Shown piece by piece: positions 20,679 through 32,320 of a stretch of DNA of 64,000 nt (positions are counted from its first letter, which is position 1; the number at the start of each line of letters is the position of its first letter). The DNA comes from Sthenelais limicola (taxonomy: Eukaryota > Annelida > Polychaeta > Phyllodocida > Sigalionidae): the NCBI GenBank assembly GCA_942159475.1, contig OW804095.1, positions 58,680,773 through 58,744,772 of the forward strand, read 5' to 3'. The position numbers and the translations under genes were made by a program. The notes under the pieces were generated by a model, which had not been told where the DNA came from, ran no database searches, and saw only the letters and a list, made by a program, of their open reading frames with translations.

Positions 20679-21318
20679 CTGATATAATATGGTACCCGCT
20701 CTGTTAAAAACAACAGTAATAGGCTTCCAGCATAGGTGACGTTTATATGGGCAAAATTTGGAATACTTCTACACTGAATAAATACTTCTACACTGAATAT
20801 GTAAAAACATAACAATATACCCCTGAAAAAATTAAAGCCAAAATAAAAGCCTGGGTGCTCTATCGGTGAAATACGGTACTTTTCATTCAGTGTTACATTT
20901 AAATTACTGCATCAAACTTGCGTCGGCAACCTTGCGCCAGCTAAACCTTGCGTCGGCATGACAACGCGCTACAGTTTTGTCTGCGATATCCTTTCCCACG
21001 CTCCTCCCCCCCCCCATACATGCGTCGCCAGTTTGGCGACGCTATTAGATGACATCTCTACATGTATGGGTCCAAATCAGAAATGTGTATATTTGACCTT
21101 TTTTGACGTTTACACTTATATTTAACCATTGGGAAAGGAGGGGGGGGGGGGGGTTATGGGGTCGGGAAAGTGGGATAAGGTGAATATATTATATACCCCG
21201 GGGAAGTGGGAAAGTGGGATAAGGTGAATATATATACCAGGATGTGAATATAACTATAGCTCTTAGGAATTTGTGGCCCTGAGGAGGGCCGTTGCAGTGA
21301 TATGTTGGAGGGATTTCT

Positions 21319-21639
21319 CTAATCCCATTCTTCAGATTCAGACTCCCAGCCTTGTTCATAGACGTCTATGTCCAATCCATGCACATCAAATAATTGATCG
21401 GCAATATTTTCTATTTCGTTCTTCACTTGGCTGATGTATACTTCAAACATGTGCTGCACCCTAACCATTGTGCCCAAACGAATATTTAGAGTTGGTTCCA
21501 TGCAAACGTTTCCCTTTTCTGTTGCCCGCTGATAGCGCATCTGTGCTGCGTGAATGTGATGGGTCATGATGTGAACTTGGCTCATGGCTCTACCAAGCAC
21601 TTCTTTACGTTGGTTGTACTGTTGAATGAGGCTGTCCAT
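21319..21639 (-). CDS. Small intronless gene, IER-like helical protein (divergent pair, left)
   Basis: Encodes 106 residues starting MDSLIQQYNQRKEV. It is predicted to be largely helical, with an acidic tail (WESESEEWD). HIMTHHIHAAQMRYQRA followed ~20 residues later by TMVRVQHMFEVY resembles the IER-domain pattern (RIMT..., R-x2-R, then VxxxARxxY) of immediate-early-response proteins; this is weak evidence. It also resembles its neighbour at 22054: MRYQRA here, VRYRRA there, with similar spacing to a V...Y segment. The ATG lies about 52 bases downstream of a TATA-like box (minus strand, 21691-21700). The lack of introns, matched lengths and promoter arrangement argue for a real gene. Confidence 0.6.
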   Translation of the reverse strand: MDSLIQQYNQRKEVLGRAMSQVHIMTHHIHAAQMRYQRATEKGNVCMEPTLNIRLGTMVRVQHMFEVYISQVKNEIENIADQLFDVHGLDIDVYEQGWESESEEWD

Positions 21640-21690
21640 GGTTGTTCTATGTCTCTGAGAGAGTGAATGAGCCTACACTACCAACCACAG

Positions 21691-21700
21691 TTATATATAT
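21691..21700 (-). promoter_or_regulatory. TATA box of the left divergent gene
   Basis: ATATATATAA on the minus strand, 52-61 bases upstream of the ATG at 21639, predicting a 5' leader of roughly 25 nt. Confidence 0.55.
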
Positions 21701-22000
21701 GCCTACTGGAGCTACCAATGACATCATTTCCCCTTTGATTTCAAACATCAATAGCACACATATCCCCCTCGAGTCTTAGATCTCAGACATCAATGCCACA
21801 CCTGTGCGACATCAAAACCATACCTGTGCGACAACGTCACTGACATATATCTTTGATCTAGTTGACTGGCACTCAGATCAAAGTGACACGATTGTCGCGC
21901 GAATAGCGTTCATCGCTCAGTGGAGTATGTCACTTCACACTCACAAGTGCCACTTCACACTCAAGACATGGGTGCGACCTGTCAGCTGGCATTCTATCAA

Positions 22001-22008
22001 TATATAAA
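22001..22008 (+). promoter_or_regulatory. TATA box of the right divergent gene
   Basis: TATATAAA, 46 bases upstream of the ATG at 22054. The ~300 bp between the two TATA boxes contain CRE/AP1-like TGACATCA (21,718) and AACGTCAC (21,833), plausible shared control sites. Confidence 0.6.
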
Positions 22009-22053
22009 CCAGGCTACTAGTCATGTCAAATCATTCTTTTGAATACCCTCAAC

Positions 22054-22362
22054 ATGGACGACCGTATCGAAGAGCTTATGTTGGAGATTCAGTTGGCCAT
22101 TCAGTTGGCCGAAGAGAAGATCGTCAAGGGTGGTGACCAACTACAACATCTCATAAGGGCCATGAATGCTATTGCTGTGAGATATAGACGGGCCCTGAAG
22201 TCGAAGACAATTACCAGTCATTTGGTAGCAAAAAACCTTGCCCTCAGAGCCCAAGTACTAAAAGGGGTGGCAGAGATGTATGGGTTATATACTGTGCGTC
22301 TAATGGAGAAGCAAGAGCATGACATCGCCAGCCTTGAAGATGAATATCAAGTCATTACCTGA
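22054..22362 (+). CDS. Small intronless gene, IER-like helical protein (divergent pair, right)
   Basis: Encodes 102 residues from MDDRIEELMLEIQLA. The frame is open a little upstream, but ATG 22054 is the first Met and fits the TATA box. It is predicted to be mostly amphipathic helix. Core AIAVRYRRA, then HLVAKNLALRAQVLKGVAEMY: the KNL-x6-VL-x6-Y spacing parallels the conserved KNLL...VLRSARxxY of IER5/IER2. Divergently transcribed from the paralogue-like gene at 21319-21639, with 414 bp between the start codons. AATAAA at 22581-22586, about 220 nt after the stop, is a likely polyadenylation signal. If IER-like, it would be a stress- or growth-induced nuclear regulator; that part is inference. 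Confidence 0.6.
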   Translation: MDDRIEELMLEIQLAIQLAEEKIVKGGDQLQHLIRAMNAIAVRYRRALKSKTITSHLVAKNLALRAQVLKGVAEMYGLYTVRLMEKQEHDIASLEDEYQVIT

Positions 22363-22580
22363 AGAATCCGCTAGTCCCGTCCCTGAAAATAGCCCTTTTA
22401 AGGGCTTATCAAAACTTCATGAGAGTTGGCAATATTCAATCAAGTCTCCCTTCCCCCAACCCCCATCTATGCCCCGAATGAGCTAATTAATGGTCAGGAC
22501 GATACCTCCTGAAAAAGTCTCCCTTTCCCCACCCCATCCATTCCCCCACCCATTACAATGATGGTCGCCCCTATTAAAAA

Positions 22581-22586
22581 AATAAA
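22581..22586 (+). terminator. Polyadenylation signal AATAAA
   Basis: First AATAAA downstream of the gene ending at 22362. Confidence 0.45.
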
Positions 22587-24847
22587 TGGCACACCATTAT
22601 TATGCTCTTTTGTGGAATCTAAGGGAAATTTAAGTTGTGGAATCTAAGGGAAATTTAAGTCCTTAAAAGATAACGATTACAGTGCATACCTTATTACACA
22701 GTGCATACATTATTACATTTTTTGTTTATTTACTCAATCCTCAATACTTTTGGGGCAGCTGTCTCCGGCCTGAGAATCTTAAAAAAAAGGGGTGTATTTT
22801 ACTGGTTCACCCGGAGAAAAATAGAAAAAGGGGGTGTACTGGTGGGCCCGGAGAAAAATAGAAAAAGGGGGTGTACTGGTGGGCCCGGAAAAAACAGAAA
22901 AGTGGGTGTATGGTGGGCCTGAGAAAAACAGAAAGATCTGACATGCGATATAAAAATTTGATATAAAAAATCGGATGTGAGATAAAAAAAACTAAAAAAT
23001 CGGATGTGCGATATAAAAAACTAAACTTGAACTTTTGTTTGTAGCCCTTTATTGACTAGGTCCTTCCGTTTACATTCCGATAATCAGTAATCAAGGCTGA
23101 TTGTAGAAATTATTAACATCATTAATCTAGACTCATTGTATCTATGATCATTAATCTAAGCTTATTCTATAAATCAAGACTATTTTCTATTGTCGAAACC
23201 TTGCTATCATAGGGAAGCCAGATAGTTGCGTCCGAGTCAGTGTCACTGACATCTACTGGTTCTTTATATTGGTCCTGTCTGATGTACGTGTATAACTGGA
23301 ATGGGAAACAATAATTTCATACAATGTGAATCTTCATACAATGTGTTGATTGATATGAATCTAAAATTTCAATCTAAAATCGATCGCTACTCTCTTTTAT
23401 ATGGACTGATTTTAAGTTTTGTTTATTCGGTCCATCAACGGCCCGGGAGACCGGGTCGCCACCCGGGCCAGCTGACGGGGACTCATGCCGGGGGGGCCGG
23501 TAGAGATACCCCGGGCAGCCTGACAGTGCAGCATGTTTCCCCGTTTATATATTTACTGTCAGTGCAGCATGTTTCCCCGTTCATATATTACAGAGATGCC
23601 AAGTGTCCCGATTTGTCGGGAAATCAGCCCTGTGTCCCGTGTAATTTTGACCAACAAGTTTATTTCGATATAGTTTTGACATAAACATACACACAAATTA
23701 CGTTCATACACAATTACTAGGCCCAAATTACGTTCATACACAATTACTAGGCCCAAACTTGCCACAATGAGGAACATGTCGCCACAAATTTGCATTAAAT
23801 TTGCATTAGTTTTTAGTTTTTAATGTCGTCGCCACAAATTTGCATTAGTTTTTAATGTCAGGGACCACTGAAATTAGTAAGTAGGCCTAATGGTAGGCTA
23901 CCATTCCCCAAAGAAATCTATGGGGAAAGGCTACCATTCCCCAAAGGAATCTATGGGGAAAAGGAGTATTTATTTTCTCTGTTTTTTCCTTTTCTTTTCT
24001 CCATTTTTCCAGCATATCAGATCATTGAATAATAAATTATTTTTTTTAAAAATTCCTGTCCTACACCAGTAATTACAACAGGGGGGTCACCTGCGGAAGT
24101 AATGAAACCGGGGGGTCTCCGGCCAAGTCAAAATCAGAATTGCTGACTTTTAAATCAGAATTGCTGACTTTTACTGACTAATGAGTCCAATTCTGTGGTA
24201 AAAATCGAGTCCAATTCTGTGGTAAAAATCAAGTCAGACTATGTGGTAAAAATCAAGTCGTTAGAGGCCAAAAGTCGTTAGAGGCCAAAAGAAGGTGGCA
24301 TCTCTGTATATAGCAGGTGGGAAGGGCTCTCAATAAATTCTAATCGGCATTCAAGTCTATAGAAATCTAATCGGCTGTCCATTTATCTAATCGGCTGTCC
24401 ATTTATATAATATACTAAACTGTCATTCATATTTATTTCCCTCTAATTACAGCTAAATAGTAAAGCGGCCATCCTTTCACATGGATTTCAAGCGGCCATC
24501 CTTTCACATGGATTTCAAAATCACTTAATAAGTTTTACAGATTCTAAGTTTGCGCATAGGTGAACCATTATTACCAGACAATTATGAAGAACCATTATTG
24601 CCAGACAATTACTCGTTCATATTGGAGTCGTTCACATTGAATTGAATATCAAGTCGTTCATATATCAATATATCAAGTCGTTCATATATCAAGGTAAGTG
24701 TATTTGGAGGGGGATTACTTGAAGGAAGGAGGTCCACCCCACATCCCTCTCCAGGATTTAAGGTGAATCGTTTGCATTTTTATTCCCAATCACAAGGTAT
24801 GCATAAATATTACCGATCACAATGACGAAAGCCACACAGCTGATAAT

Positions 24848-25050
24848 GAACATTACTTTCGTCAATATATGAACATTACTTTTGTCAATATATGAACATT
24901 ACTTTTGTCAATATATGAACATTACTTTTGTCAATATATGAACATTACTTTCGTCAATATATGAACATTACTTTCATCAAAATATGAACATTACTTTCGT
25001 CAAAATATAAACATTACTTTCGTCACAATATAAACATGACGACAGTAATG
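24848..25050. repeat. ~24-bp minisatellite, about eight copies
   Basis: Unit ATGAACATTACTTTCGTCAA plus TAT, with T/C variation at TTTYGTC. Neighbouring copies are contiguous with no spacers. Confidence 0.9.
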
Positions 25051-25958
25051 TTTATAACTTTCGTCAATATATTACATCCTTATTACCTTCATCAATAAAG
25101 TAAACAATGATTTTACTGTTCGTTATTGTCTTGGATGGTTTGTTATTATTGTCTTGGATTGTTTGTTATTGTCTTTTGGATTCAGTCTGTCTGTATTATA
25201 TTTCATGTACTACTTGGACGCATGGATAACCCATACTTGGACGAATGGATACAAAAACATGATTTATTCCCAAACCCATGACGGACATGAGGACATAAAG
25301 ACACCCCATGACGACTTCAATTTACAGGTAAATAGAAGGTACAGGTATTCTGAATGTAAACTGTTTCAATACCTGAAGGTAAACCTAGAGATATTGATTA
25401 CCTTCAGGTAAGAATAAAATCAGGTCAAGGGTAAGAATAAAATCAGGTCATAATATCCGATTGATAGATTAGTCACAACCCACAACCCACTGTTGATATT
25501 ATATAAACAACCCCTTAGATATCTGTGACATCAACAGATATCAACAACCCCTGTTGATATTATATCAACAACCCTATATATATCAACAACCTATATAATT
25601 ATTATATCTGATATGTTTGAATCAGAAGGACAGTTCAAACAGAAGAAGGACAGTTCAAACAGAAGGACAGGACTCTAAAGCTAAGAGGACTTTTGTTTTT
25701 TAATTGAATCAGATTAGATTAGGAATCAAGTTTGTAGCAGGACTTTATATTTGAAATCATGGTATTCGAATTTGAATCAGGAAGCCAGCTTTTTCCCTAG
25801 CCCAGCAAACCCCCCACACCTCCTTTGTCAGGAAGCCAGCACCTGAGATCAGAGGCTGTCTTCGGCAACCCAGCTTTTTCCCTCGCCCAGCAAACCCCCA
25901 CACCCCCCCACACCTCCTTTGTCAGGAAGCCAGCACCTCCTGTGCGGCGGGCTCCACA

Positions 25959-26006
25959 GGGCGCTTTCTTTCGCGCCCCTTACAAGTGACTTCTTTGAAG
26001 TCACTT
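25959..26006. other. Two consecutive hairpins upstream of a TATA/CCAAT pair
   Basis: Hairpin 1 pairs GGGCGC (25959-25964) with GCGCCC (25973-25978). Hairpin 2 pairs AAGTGACTTC (25984-25993) with GAAGTCACTT (25997-26006) around a TTT loop; ten perfect pairs. An inverted CCAAT (ATTGG, 26043) and TATAAAT (26069-26075) follow, so this may be a small promoter region. No convincing ORF lies downstream. Confidence 0.5.
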
Positions 26007-26579
26007 AAGTCAGGCACCACCTTTGAGCGCTACCGTTCGCTCATTGGCCATAGGAGCTGGCAGCTTGATATAAATATGCCCCTTGCCCATTGCCATAGCC
26101 ATCTCCTCCACGACTACGAAAGAGTGAACTACTAGGTCTAAACGCTATCCAGAACTCCAAAGAACTGACCCATAACCCTGCCTACTTGGTCCAAAGAACT
26201 GACCCAAACGCTGCCTACTTGGTCTAAACGCTATCCGGTACTTCAAAGAACTGACCAATATACTCCATACCCTGCCACTACTTCCTGACATAGAGATATC
26301 TCTAAGGTATCGTCGACCTTCTAATAATATTGGCACACTGATTATTTTTTGATACTGCTATTATTTCCCTGATCATTGTATTTTTAGTCAGGTAATATTT
26401 TATTTAGGAATTGGTTAGAAAAGGCAGGACAGCATGGGTTCCAAATAGAAAAGGCAGGACAGCATGGGTTTCAGATAGATTGAAATATTAAGCGAGATTT
26501 GGCCAGAATTTTGGGGCAAAATTTTCAGGGTACAAAATCCAGCGGATTTATAGATTTTTAGTAGATGGGACTATTTAGG

Positions 26580-29500
26580 TCAGTGTGCATCAGACAGGAG
26601 TAACTTTTATATTGTCAGGAGTAACTTTTATATTAAGTATTTATATATTAAGTATTTATATTAAGTATTTCGGCATCAGTTCAGATGCCTGGGGTCATAT
26701 ACACTGATATTTGGGACTAATTTTGGTCAGTGTTTTTTGCGAGATTTGGCGGGCCAAATACGCTGCCCCCAGTATTTATACTCAGGGCATGCAGCCGAGA
26801 GTATGTATATAACGATATAACGTATGTATATAACGTTATTTTGCGCGTTATTTAGCGTTTTTTTGGGGGGTGACATCAGTGATGTTGATAGTTTATTAGG
26901 GTTGATATGAGGTGCACCTGAGGGTTGATATGAGGTGCACCTGAGAAGAGAGGCTGTCTTCGGGAAGCCAGCTTTTTCAGTAGGGGCAGCAAACCCACAC
27001 CCAGGCCTAGCACCCCTAAGGGGGTGTGTTCCGCACCTCCTGACATTAGCACCTCCTGACATTTAGGCGACCTAGCACCTCCTGGCAGTTGTAAACCCAC
27101 CGCATCTTTTTTAGACATATTTATGCAGATATTTCGGGACTAATTTTAGACAGAGAAAAGGGCTGTTTAGACAGTATACAGGCGCATTTTAAGACAGTCC
27201 CCTCTAGTATAAGTATTTTGGCGTCAGCGGGTCATATTGAAGGTGGAAATAGGAGATTTAGGAAATCGATAAAAATATTAGGTATAAATAATACTGCTTC
27301 TGACTTAAAATAAAGACGCTTCTGACTTAAAATAAAGACTTAGTTAGGACACAAGACTTAGTTTTTTGAGACTTAGTGAGGACACGAGACTTAGTTTTCC
27401 ATCATTCTAGATCAGCCATCAATGCCATCAATAAACGATATTGATGGCTGAAAATTAGCCGCGGGGGGGTTACCCCCACCTTGCTGTCACAGCCAGGCAA
27501 CAATCCTCAATGGAGAGTCAAACCAACGGCCGTAACAGCCACAGGTGATAAACCCACCGCGTCTTTTTTAAGACATATTTTTGCAGATATTTCGGGACAG
27601 TGTTAGTAAGGTCAGGGTTAGTAAGAGGTAGATAAGAAGGAGATTACACAGATACATATTATACAGACACAGCTATGTATTAGACAGTATAGTCATATTT
27701 ACATCATTCCAGATCATTTGACATCATTCTAGATCAGTGATTAACGCCATTTACATTTTTAGGACGGATTTTGGGCGTGTCCAAACAATTTTTTTTAGGC
27801 GTCAGTACAGACGGATTTAGAGTTACGAGACCTAGCAAAATTTTATGCCAGTACTTACTGTGTGATGTACTGATTGTACGACTTCAGACTTTTTATTACG
27901 TACGACTTCAGACTTTTTATTACGTATAAGACTTAGGACTTGTTGTTAAGACTTCAGACTTCATTGCTTTCATGAGGTAACGTATGCATGCATATATAGG
28001 CATATCAGGAATTGTAGATATTTCTGCGTCAGTCCAGACGTATGGACATATCTTGATTTCCGAGTTCATAATCATGTGAAAAATATAATATCAGTGATCG
28101 TAGTAAGGGCTTTGTACTCGTAAATAACGATCATTGCATTAATTGGGCGTCAGTACACGACGGGCACTCGACGGAAGACCTTCTTAGACATTTGTCTAAT
28201 TAGAATGTTGAATAACCTTATTGTAATGTCATCGAAACAATAAAGAATTCTTGAAATGAAATGAAATGAGTACAGACGCAGTGTACTATTGTTATACTCA
28301 GGACGTGCAATATATATAGGCAGTATAGTTTCTAGTACCTAGGATTTTTAGCATAAATTCTGGGCGTTGTCAGATTAGAATTAAGTGATTTTAAATTCTT
28401 TCGGTGGTGCAGACCTATAGGACATATTGCTCGGTGATGTTATGCTAGAATAGGTTATGATTTATATATATATAACAGAGTAGATATCTAACGACTAGGG
28501 TGTGTTTCTTATAGTAGGGGTACACTAGATGTTACAATGAGTTGGCGTCCTTGATACATATTCAGGCAGAGTTCTGGGACGAAATGTTTGTCTTGGACAG
28601 TTTTTTTTGAATGTTTGTCTTGGACAGATTTCCGACGAACATTGTACTATGAGCGTCGGAAATAGATGATTTAGGAATTTAGTTATACTCAGGGCGTGCA
28701 CATTGTACTATATGCGCGTTGGACATAGGAGATTTAGGAATTTAGTTATACTCAGGGCGTGTATATATAGGAATTATAGATTACTCTCTATACACTGATT
28801 AAACTGATTCTGATGCACATTATTCCGCGTGTTCATTACCTACTAACATACAATGTAATATAGCCAGTGAGACTCCGTTGAATGAAGATAAGTCCATTTG
28901 GTATGAAGATGGTCTATTAAGTCCATTTGGTATGAAGCTGGTTTATTGGGAAATAGAAGTCCAAAGGTACACTAGTCAGAGTAACAAATCCATGGAGTAG
29001 TGCTTGGAGTAGTGAGGAGGAGTGAAGCATGGGCTATCTTCTAGATCATTTTACATCATTCTAGATCAAAATTAAGTGATGTTAGGCATGCCGTCAGTAC
29101 AGACGGATTTAGAGTTGAGAGACCTAGCAAAATTTTATACCAGTACTTATTTTATACCAGTACTAACTGTGTGATGTACGAAGTGTGATGTACGACTTCA
29201 GACTTAGTCAGTGATGTTTGTTGTTAGTCAGTGATGTTTGTTGTTAGTCAGTGATGTTTGTTGTTAGTCAGTGATGTTTCGGGACTAATTTAGGTCAGTG
29301 TTTTTTTTACCATAGATCTTGCGAGATTTGGTATTCAGTATTTTTTTTAGTAATGAAATGAAAAAAACTATTTACAACTTAGGACTTTTTGTTAGACTTC
29401 AGACTTCAGACTTCGACTTCAGTGAGTAATAGTTTTACATCAGGAATTTAGGGTTATGCAGTACACAGGAGTTATTTTTATATTAAGTATTTCAGCATCA

Positions 29501-32320
29501 GTACAGACGAATGCCTGTCATATTGAAGGTGGAAATAGGAGATTTAAGAATTTAGTTATACTCAGGGCGTGCTTATATATAAGAATTATAGATATTTTTG
29601 GGCAGCGATTTGCCTGGCTTTCGAGGGGTATTTTATGCCAGTACAGGGGTTGTAAGTAAGTAAGACTGCGTAAGTAGCCCTGCGTAAGTAGCCCTTTTAA
29701 ATCAAACATGATAATAAACTTTCAGTAGTACAGTTTTGATCATACAGTAATTCATAGGCATTATCTATTTAGTGGTAGGTAGGGTTCAAATATTTTACAG
29801 TTGTAGTATAGAGATAGAAGTTCAATCATCTACTTGTACTGGTAGATTGTACTGGTAGATTGATAAGTTTTCTCGTCCTGCGCTGGTCTATAATATGTAT
29901 CTTAGACTTAGACGGACTTCTGGGATGGTCCCAGTTCTTCCAGTCGTTCCCAGTTCTTCCAGTCGTTCCCATGTGATGATCTAGAAGATGTACTAGAGAG
30001 GCTAGTGTTTTTATAACATCAATATTAGGTACAAATAATGTATATTAACGTATAACACATACTTAGACTTCAGACTTAGACTTGGTGTTATACTCAGGGC
30101 GTGCATATAGGCAGTATACATATCAGGGCGTGCATATAGGCAGTATATATATAACGTTTAAGGGCCCAACTTATGTATACATTATACATTAACATACATT
30201 AAGATACATATTCAGGCAGAGTTCTGGGACGACATGTTTGTCTTGGACAGTTTTTAGGATGAAATTTTGGTTCACCTTGAGCAGAGTTTTAGAGTTATTA
30301 GTCTGAGAATATTCGTTGAGAGAAAGACCTCATTTCAGTTTTAAAAAATATTATCTTCATGCATTATTTCACATGTATTCATTTTACTTATCTTTTAATT
30401 TTTGAAGAGATAAACATACAAAAAGTACATGGTTCACCTTGCGATGATCTATGGTCCAGCATGACAAGAAGATATATGTGGGCGTAATAAAGTACATTAT
30501 TACTGAAAATATAAACTGCAACCTCTCATTCGGTTGTCTGACTCTCTGGACTTCAGTGATTTTAAATTCTTTCGGTGGTGCAGACCTATAAGCCCCGGGA
30601 CATAGATAGACATGTAATTCTCTAGCGAAATTCAAAGTTTCATTTTGCTTATGTACAGTACAGTACGGTTATGTATTATATCTGCTTGAAAGAAATCATA
30701 TTTTTCTCAAAATATACGTTTGTGTATGACATACAAATTGTCTGATATTTCTCCTTTATTTGTGTATATTTACGTATACCAGACTTAGACTTCAGACTTA
30801 AGACTTAGACTTCAGTGATTTCGGTGATGTTATGCTAGAATAGGTTATGATTTATATATATATATATAACGACTAGGGTGTGTTTCTTATAGTAGGGTAC
30901 ACTACTATATGTTACAATGACTTGGCGTCAGTACAGACACCTGCTGGTCATATTGAAGGTGGAAATAGGAGATTTATTAACTTTGTTACACTCAGTTTTT
31001 ATATTAAGTATTTCGTAGTGGGGAACCCCTAGTCATGTACATGCTTGTGCGCAGGGTCTATTTATATATAGTTTTGGGGAGTTTTGTTATAGGCAGTATA
31101 TATAACGTTATATATAAACGAGGCGACGTAGACCCTCACCAGTCCAGTGCTACCATGCTACTGAGGATTTGGAAGGTCCTCAGACGTGGGTAACCAATAC
31201 CTCACTATTCCCTTGGTGATGTTGACATTATGACATCACAAGGGGTGCTCATGTGTCCAGGTGATGATACCTGGGAATCGATTGGTGCATCATTTCTGTG
31301 ATGCATCTAAAGATATGGACGAAACGATTTACCTAGGGACGTCTATTTAGGAATTTAGAATTAGGAACTTAGTTACACTCAGGGCGTGCATATAATAGGA
31401 ATTATAGATATTTTGGGCAGCGATTACAAGATAGAGTCCATATCTTAATGCATAATAGAGGATCGAGGTAAATCCTCACGAAATATGACATACACTTGTC
31501 TGATATTTCCCATTCCTCCTTTATTTGTGTATAACACATAGACTTAGACTTCAGACTGCAGACTTAGACTTAAGTGATTTTAAATTCTTTCAGTGGTGCA
31601 GACCTATAGGCCCCAGGACTTAATTAGACAGACATGTCATTCTCCTTTCCACATTTTGCTGTGGACGTATGTATTATATACAATGGGACAGAGTAGATAT
31701 CTAACGACTAGGATGTGTTTCGTATAGTAGGGTACACTACTATAAGATGTTACAATGAGTTGGCGTCAGTACAGACACCTGCAATTCTTGGTTCATTTTG
31801 CTGTGGATGTATGTATTATATACAATGGGACAGAGTAGATATCTAACGACTAGGGTGTGTTTCGTATAGTAGGTTATCAGGAATTATAGATATTATAGGA
31901 GAAACAAGTTCTTAGATAGTTCTTAAATATTCAACCTTGCCGATTCCAACATTCATGTTAGTTCTTAGATATTCAACCTTGCCGATTCCAACATTCATGT
32001 TGGTTGATATTGTATATTGTATATTGTTATACTTCGACATTGCACTATGACATTGTACTATGAGTGTCGGCCTGTATATATTATATACAATGGGACAACT
32101 GTGGCTTGCAGTCAGGAAATTTATAAAATGAGAATATTTATTGGGATTTATTTCATACCAGTATCGATTATGTATTATATGTGCTTGAAAGAAATCATAT
32201 TTTTCTTAAAATATATGTTTGTAACTGCGGGTCAATCATATTGAAGGTGGAAATAAGAGATTTAGGAATGTTGTTATACTCAGGGCGTGCATATAGGAAT
32301 ACTTAGTTTAGGAATTTTGT
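26580..32320. repeat. Mosaic of shuffled repeat blocks
   Basis: A limited set of blocks recurs in changing order. GGAGATTTAGGAATTTAGTT followed by ATACTCAGGGCGTGC appears about seven times (near 27,240, 28,670, 28,720, 29,530, 30,960, 31,350, 32,240). TTTTAAATTCTTTCGGTGGT plus GCAGACCTATA appears three times (28,390, 30,550, 31,576). GATGTTACAATGAGTTGGCG followed by TCAGTACAGACACCTG appears three times (28,530, 30,910, 31,745; partly diverged). GGCGTCAGTACAGAC variants and GACTTCAGACTTAGACTT runs are scattered throughout. The whole is non-coding and may be a decayed higher-order satellite or the long subterminal repeats of a DNA transposon. Confidence 0.75.
28190..28268 (+). mobile_element. 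Retroposon-like 3' tail
   Basis: CAATAAAGAATTCTTGAAAT followed by GAAAT repeats resembles the 3' ends of invertebrate LINE/SINE copies. The tail of the repeat at 14815 is similar. The 5' part is not recognisable. Confidence 0.35.

Larger units (their letters stand above)
22600..26700. repeat. Zone of many independent short tandem duplications
   Basis: At least twenty adjacent two- or three-copy duplications of 15-45 bp, each with a different unit. Examples start at 22,611, 22,676, 22,800, 23,524, 23,694, 23,893, 24,133, 24,175, 24,258, 24,369, 24,463, 24,563, 25,415, 25,622, 26,412, 26,596 and 26,895 (just past the nominal edge). A longer pair (~80 bp) covers 25,780-25,935. Most copies are identical or nearly so. 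No gene is recognisable. A GC-rich patch (23,440-23,520) stands out. Confidence 0.8.

Noticed and set aside
24848..25050. CRISPR-like array of ~24-bp repeats
   Set aside because: Units are contiguous without unique spacers, and the window is animal DNA.
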